64,000 nt of DNA from Congeria kusceri (lineage: Eukaryota; Mollusca; Bivalvia; Myida; Dreissenidae). This document shows, one piece after another, positions 63,617-64,000 of the stretch; within the stretch, counting starts at the first letter, position 1; each line of letters opens with the position of its first letter. The DNA is taken from the NCBI GenBank assembly GCA_027627225.1, contig CM051040.1:27329134-27393133 (forward strand). The letters run 5' to 3'. The translations under genes were made by a program, and so were the position numbers. The notes beneath the pieces are model-generated. The model did no database searches, was not told the DNA's origin, and saw nothing but the letters and a program-made list of their open reading frames with translations.

Positions 63617-63925
63617 TCTAACATGATACTCGCTAATGTTTCTATAGTAAAAGAACAAAACTATTGTTGTTAAACTACCCAATAAACAACGCAAAAAGAA
63701 GTTCCGATTTTGAGCGGAGCATAGTAAAAACAAGTTCCAATAACCATTGCGTAAATATATGTCAAATCATGTTGGAATCAAAATAATTTTCGCATTATCG
63801 TTGTTTATCGGCCAATAAAAAACTCGGGCTAACGCCATCGTGGTTTAATTCCTTCGCATCAGAACTCCAAATCGTTGTTTATTAACCGATAAACAACGAT
63901 AAATTGAAAATTATTTCTTAAAAAT
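63617..63925. repeat. Palindromic dispersed repeat, copy 3
   Basis: CTAACATGATACTCGCTAAT start, GAGCGGAGCATAGTA and the inverted pair CGTTGTTTATCGG / CCGATAAACAACG flank GCTAACGCCATCGTGGTTTA. Closest to the copy at 17865-18205. It lies in the upstream intron of the minus-strand gene. Confidence 0.8.
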
Positions 63926-64000
63926 GGATAATAATATTTAATTAATAAATAAACAACAATAAAAAGGTATCGTGAAAAGGCAAAAAAACAGTTATGTTAT

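Overview
The window is animal nuclear DNA: AT-rich, intron-rich and full of tandem arrays, with short GC-richer coding exons bounded by GT-AG splice sites. A bivalve mollusc fits best. The evidence is two pearl-type elements (tandem core repeats, then an ACGG microsatellite, then a terminal hairpin), a tRNA-derived SINE, a palindromic TA-flanked MITE of a kind I associate from memory with dreissenid mussels, and a TRIO/Kalirin gene that keeps its kinase domain. The species is a guess.

Layout. 1-2897: non-coding DNA with a cluster of CRE-like sites and a palindromic repeat. 2898-12058: a complete Ty3/gypsy-type LTR retrotransposon whose two 781-bp LTRs read as identical; it carries gag, a TTTAAAC frameshift site, protease, one in-frame stop, RT-RNase H-integrase and no envelope gene. 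12059-13787: a 45-bp minisatellite and spacer. 13788 to about 40671 (+ strand): the 3' half of a TRIO/Kalirin-family gene. At least twelve exons encode a linker, the second SH3, a spacer, Ig, FN3 and the C-terminal protein kinase, and reading phase is kept at every junction except one apparent one-base deletion in the Ig exon. Its introns hold a Crypton-like fragment, a 144-bp hairpin, a pearl-type element, a 3.2-kb inverted-repeat transposon and several MITEs.

40700-49500: mostly non-coding, with MITEs, a second pearl-type element and 73-77-bp and 46-bp arrays. 49480-52815: a 45-bp array open on both strands. 52850-56178 (+): two phase-matched exons of a probable secreted protein (signal peptide, then an LDL-receptor class A-like segment). 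56200-61900: microsatellite, 66-bp and 101-bp arrays, dispersed repeats and AT-rich spacer. 61969-63511 (- strand): the last two exons of a cysteine-rich, probably secreted protein whose 5' part lies beyond the window.

The main observation is that tandem arrays in these introns are repeatedly built from exon-intron boundaries. In the Ig-to-kinase half of the TRIO/Kalirin gene six introns contain degenerate copies of a neighbouring splice site, often with 5-75 bases of exon. The same holds for the intron of the unrelated minus-strand cysteine-rich gene. Each array therefore supplies many decoy acceptors or donors. This looks like a recurrent local process; I do not know a name for it.
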